DNA of 7,740 nt from Deltaproteobacteria bacterium (lineage in GTDB: Bacteria; Myxococcota_A; Polyangia; Haliangiales; Haliangiaceae), in assembly GCA_013696695.1 (NCBI GenBank), contig JACCYD010000439.1, forward strand, positions 1-7,740, in the 5' to 3' direction. Below are positions 5,398 to 7,740 of the stretch, in pieces. Below the pieces are notes generated by a model that saw nothing but the letters and a program-made list of their open reading frames with translations, made no database searches and was not told where the DNA came from. The translations under genes were made by a program, and so were the position numbers. Position 1 is the first letter of the stretch, and each line of letters opens with the position of its first letter.

Positions 5398-6825
5398 GTG
5401 AGAGCCGCATTTCTTGCGCTCGTGTTCGTGTTCGCGAGCACCTCGCTGGCGTCCGCCGACTCGACGCCTTCGTCCGGAGTCATCAAGGAGATCCTGGTCG
5501 AGGAGAACACCAAGACCGACGACGACACGGTCGCGCTGATCGCGCGGATCGAAGTCGACGACGATTGGAACCTCGACATGATCGAGGAGATCAAGGCTCG
5601 CCTGATCTCGAGCGGTCTGTTCAAGGACGTCACCGTGTTCTCCGAGCCGCACAAGAGCGGCGACGGCGTCAAGGTGACGATCGTCGTCAAGGACAAGCAC
5701 TCGTGGGTGATCGCGCCCGCGTTCTACACGCAGCCCACCAACATCGGCGGCGGCATCGGGTTCGGCGAGAACAACCTGTTCGGCAAGAACCAGAAGCTGC
5801 TGCTGTACGGGCAGATCGCCACCGGCGATTCGTTCTTCATCGGCGCGTGGGTGATCCCGAACCTCGGCGGCACGCGGCTGTACGCGCAGTTCGACACGTT
5901 CCTGAAGAGCCAGCGCAACTTCGAGTACGCGGTGCCGACGACGTACATCAACGACGTGGCCGATCAGGGCGCGAACAAGGCGGTGCGCGAGTCGCGGCTC
6001 AACTACCTCAACGCCGGCGCCAAGCTGGGCATCGAGCTGTTTCGCGGCTTCAAGTTCGACGTGCGCATCCGCGGCGCGCGGGTCTCGTATGGCAAGACCA
6101 AGCTCGTCGAGGGCGCGACGCTCGCCGACGTCGGCGAGGACGTCTGTTTGTCCGGCAGCGAGGCCACGGGTGACTGCGAGGTCGAGGATCCCGGCGCGAA
6201 GGGGAACGACGTCTCGACCGAGTTCACGCTGTCGATCGATCGCCGCGCGAACTACTACGGCATCGCGACCGGCTACAAGTACTCCGCGTCGTTCGAGAAC
6301 GCACAGCCCGGGTTCGGCTCCGACTTCCGTTACTTCCTCGCAGGCATCGGCATCTATCGAGCCGAGAAGATCCTCGATCGCCACAACCTGATCTTCAAGA
6401 GCAGCATCGGTTACGGCCGCCAGCTCCCATTTCAGCAGGAGTACCTGACCGGCGGCTCGTCGATGCGAGGCTGGCTCAACAACCAGTTTCGCGGCGATTT
6501 CCGCGCCGTCGCAAACCTCGAGTACTCGGTGCCGATCTTCACCATCAAGGGCTTCGGCGTTCGCGGTCTCGCGTTCTGGGACTCCGCGTACACGACGTTC
6601 CTCAACACCACGAGCCCGGACCGCAACTACCTTCCGAACTCGCAGCGCGGCGATGGCACGAGCACCAAGTTTCAGGAGTACATGGCGCCGTTCAAGAACT
6701 CGGTCGGCGTCGGCACGCGGTTCTATCTGCGCCAGATCGTGCTGCCACTACTCGGGCTCGATGTCGGGTATGGTCTCGAAGCAGGTGACGTCCAAGTGTA
6801 TCTCGCGATCGGCCTTACTGATTAG
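5398..6825 (+). CDS. Small Omp85-family outer-membrane barrel protein with one POTRA domain
   Basis: This 475-residue protein starts at GTG 5398. That start puts a clean signal peptide first (residues 1-21, core AAFLALVFVFASTSL, cleavage ASA|DS). One POTRA domain follows at about residues 27-100, with IKEILVEENTKT, an ARLISSGLFKDVTV helix-strand unit and a closing VTIVVKDK. The rest is a surface-antigen/Omp85 barrel beginning GIGFGENNLFGKNQ. The conserved loop-6 arginine motif, VRGF in classical members, reads MRGW here (356-359, after GGSS). Family members insert or translocate outer-membrane proteins or lipids. With one POTRA and about 375 barrel residues, this is smaller than BamA or TamA, so it is probably an accessory member. 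Its only two cysteines, C250 and C260, flank a short acidic segment and could form a disulfide. It ends GLTD rather than in a terminal aromatic. The amidohydrolase gene starts inside its 3' end. A longer upstream frame (from 5257) would bury the signal peptide. Confidence 0.87.
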   Translation: MRAAFLALVFVFASTSLASADSTPSSGVIKEILVEENTKTDDDTVALIARIEVDDDWNLDMIEEIKARLISSGLFKDVTVFSEPHKSGDGVKVTIVVKDKHSWVIAPAFYTQPTNIGGGIGFGENNLFGKNQKLLLYGQIATGDSFFIGAWVIPNLGGTRLYAQFDTFLKSQRNFEYAVPTTYINDVADQGANKAVRESRLNYLNAGAKLGIELFRGFKFDVRIRGARVSYGKTKLVEGATLADVGEDVCLSGSEATGDCEVEDPGAKGNDVSTEFTLSIDRRANYYGIATGYKYSASFENAQPGFGSDFRYFLAGIGIYRAEKILDRHNLIFKSSIGYGRQLPFQQEYLTGGSSMRGWLNNQFRGDFRAVANLEYSVPIFTIKGFGVRGLAFWDSAYTTFLNTTSPDRNYLPNSQRGDGTSTKFQEYMAPFKNSVGVGTRFYLRQIVLPLLGLDVGYGLEAGDVQVYLAIGLTD

Positions 6826-7740
6826 CGCGCTCGTCGCGTGCTCGGGTAATCGCAGCACGCCGACCTCCGGCGACACCCCGACGCTGATCCTCTACAACGC
6901 CGATGTCCGCACGATGGACGGCGCGAGGCCATCGGCCACCGCACTCGCGGTCGCCGGTGACACGATCATCGCAGTCGGTGACGACGCCACGATCCGCGCG
7001 CTCGCGCGATCGAAGACGCGCCAGGTGGATCTCGCGGGCAAGACGGTGACGCCGGGCTTGATCGACGCGCACTGCCACCTCTACGGCCTCGGCCTCGACC
7101 TCGAGAACATCTCCGTGCGCCAGCTCGACTCCGAACAGGCCACGGTCGCGAAGCTCGCTGCCGACGCCAAGAGCCGTCCCGCTACCGAGTGGGTGCTCGG
7201 TCGCGGCTGGGATCAGAATCGCTGGCCGGGTCAGCAATTTCCGCCCAAGGCGTCGCTCGATGCCGCGTTCGGCGATCGACCGGTGTTGCTGCGCAGGATT
7301 GACGGTCACGCGGTATGGGTGAGCTCGAAGGTGCTCGCCCTCGCGAACATCACGAAGGACAGCCAGGATCCGGCGGGCGGCAAGATCCTCCGCGATGCCG
7401 GTGGCGAGCCGACGGGCGTGTTGATCGACAATGCCACCGAGCTCGTCGAGCAGGTGATTCCGACGGTGACTCCGGCGCAGCGCGAGCGCCGGATCAAGAC
7501 GGCCGCTACCGCCGCGATCGCTGCGGGCATCACCGGCGTTCACGACATGGGCATCGACGACGCCACCGCCGATGTCTATCGCAAGCTTGCCGGTTCGAAC
7601 GAGCTGCCGCTGCGCGTCTACGCGTATCTGTCCGGCGATCCCGGCAAGCTCGATCGCGTGCGCGTCGCGCCATCGCCGGCGGTCGGCTGGTTCCAGATGC
7701 GCGGCGTGAAGTTCTTCGCCGATGGCGCGCTGGGTTCGCG
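6770..7740 (+). CDS. YtcJ-like amidohydrolase (Amidohydro_3), predicted lipoprotein; 3' end outside window
   Basis: The frame stays open to the right edge, giving 323 residues of a protein usually 550-600 long. The N-terminus is a lipoprotein signal: a basic stretch ending in CISR, hydrophobic SALLISALVA, then Cys24 in lipobox LVAC, with Ser at +2. A Thr/Ser/Gly/Pro-rich spacer leads to LILYNADVRTMDG, the usual small beta domain. The metallohydrolase barrel then starts at TPGLIDAHCHL with the metal-binding H101-x-H103. Family hallmarks follow: GRGWDQNRWP, GHAVWVSSKVLALANIT, DPAGGKILRDAGGEPTGVL and VKFFADGALGSR, where K314 is the expected carbamylated, metal-bridging lysine. Substrate is unknown, since the family cleaves various amides and cyclic amides. 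ATG 6770 is preferred; ATG 6761 or GTG 6785 are alternatives that keep the signal peptide, and none has a strong Shine-Dalgarno site. The gene overlaps the Omp85 end by 56 nt in the +1 frame, which suggests translational coupling. Confidence 0.85.
   Translation, partial: MVSKQVTSKCISRSALLISALVACSGNRSTPTSGDTPTLILYNADVRTMDGARPSATALAVAGDTIIAVGDDATIRALARSKTRQVDLAGKTVTPGLIDAHCHLYGLGLDLENISVRQLDSEQATVAKLAADAKSRPATEWVLGRGWDQNRWPGQQFPPKASLDAAFGDRPVLLRRIDGHAVWVSSKVLALANITKDSQDPAGGKILRDAGGEPTGVLIDNATELVEQVIPTVTPAQRERRIKTAATAAIAAGITGVHDMGIDDATADVYRKLAGSNELPLRVYAYLSGDPGKLDRVRVAPSPAVGWFQMRGVKFFADGALGS

Noticed and set aside
4683..6173. 496-residue plus-strand open frame
   Set aside because: It crosses two opposite genes and the intergenic gap, and its second half is a shifted, Arg-rich reading of the Omp85 gene.
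6230..6245. Short repeat TCGATCGATCG as a tandem repeat or binding site
   Set aside because: It lies inside the Omp85 coding frame (Ser-Ile-Asp-Arg) and is better explained as part of the general CGATCG excess.
5155..6384. 409-residue minus-strand open frame
   Set aside because: It is antisense to the Omp85 gene. It shows no recognisable domain, while the plus strand encodes a signal peptide, POTRA and barrel.
6815..7543. 242-residue minus-strand open frame
   Set aside because: It is antisense to the amidohydrolase, whose plus-strand frame has the complete set of family motifs and stays open to the window edge.

Overview
The window is a gene-dense stretch of roughly two-thirds GC DNA. It holds seven protein genes: the first is cut by the left edge, the last by the right edge, and five are complete. 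I see no RNA genes, insertion sequences or CRISPR arrays. An Omp85 barrel, a TolC-type outer-membrane channel and a lipoprotein show a Gram-negative (diderm) bacterium. Base composition, the QPLLRG-type TolC, the small YbjN-like protein and the lipoprotein amidohydrolase together would fit Myxococcota (former Deltaproteobacteria). That placement is an inference, not something the sequence proves.

Region 1 (1-2002, plus strand) is the tail of what looks like a ribosomally made peptide (RiPP) gene cluster. It holds the C-terminal part of a full-length class I lanthipeptide dehydratase (LanB) followed by a luciferase-like flavin/F420 oxidoreductase. The second gene starts with a GTG that overlaps the dehydratase stop by four bases. 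The pair suggests a peptide whose Ser/Thr are dehydrated and then further reduced or oxidised. Precursor, cyclase and transport genes are not in the window and would have to lie to the left.

Region 2 (2008-5300, minus strand) is a compact run of three genes read right to left: a YbjN-like small cytosolic protein, a cystathionine gamma-synthase/gamma-lyase family PLP enzyme, and a TolC-family outer-membrane channel with a histidine-rich C-terminal tail. Gaps are 11 and 42 nt, so an operon is likely, although a weak internal promoter can be drawn in front of the TolC gene. The TolC gene converges on region 1 with only 5 nt between stop codons.

Region 3 (5398-7740, plus strand) starts across a 97-nt divergent intergenic region. 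It encodes a small Omp85-family barrel protein with one POTRA domain, then a YtcJ-like metal-dependent amidohydrolase with a lipoprotein signal peptide. The start of the lipoprotein gene lies inside the last codons of the Omp85 gene, in another frame, so the two are probably co-translated. The amidohydrolase runs off the right edge just after its candidate metal-bridging lysine.

The most interesting points are the dehydratase-oxidoreductase pair and the missing luciferase-type His in the oxidoreductase. Others are the His-rich TolC tail, the dual-coded Omp85/lipoprotein junction, three start codons without Shine-Dalgarno sites that each carry a -10-like hexamer 7 nt upstream, and a strong excess of the palindrome CGATCG.
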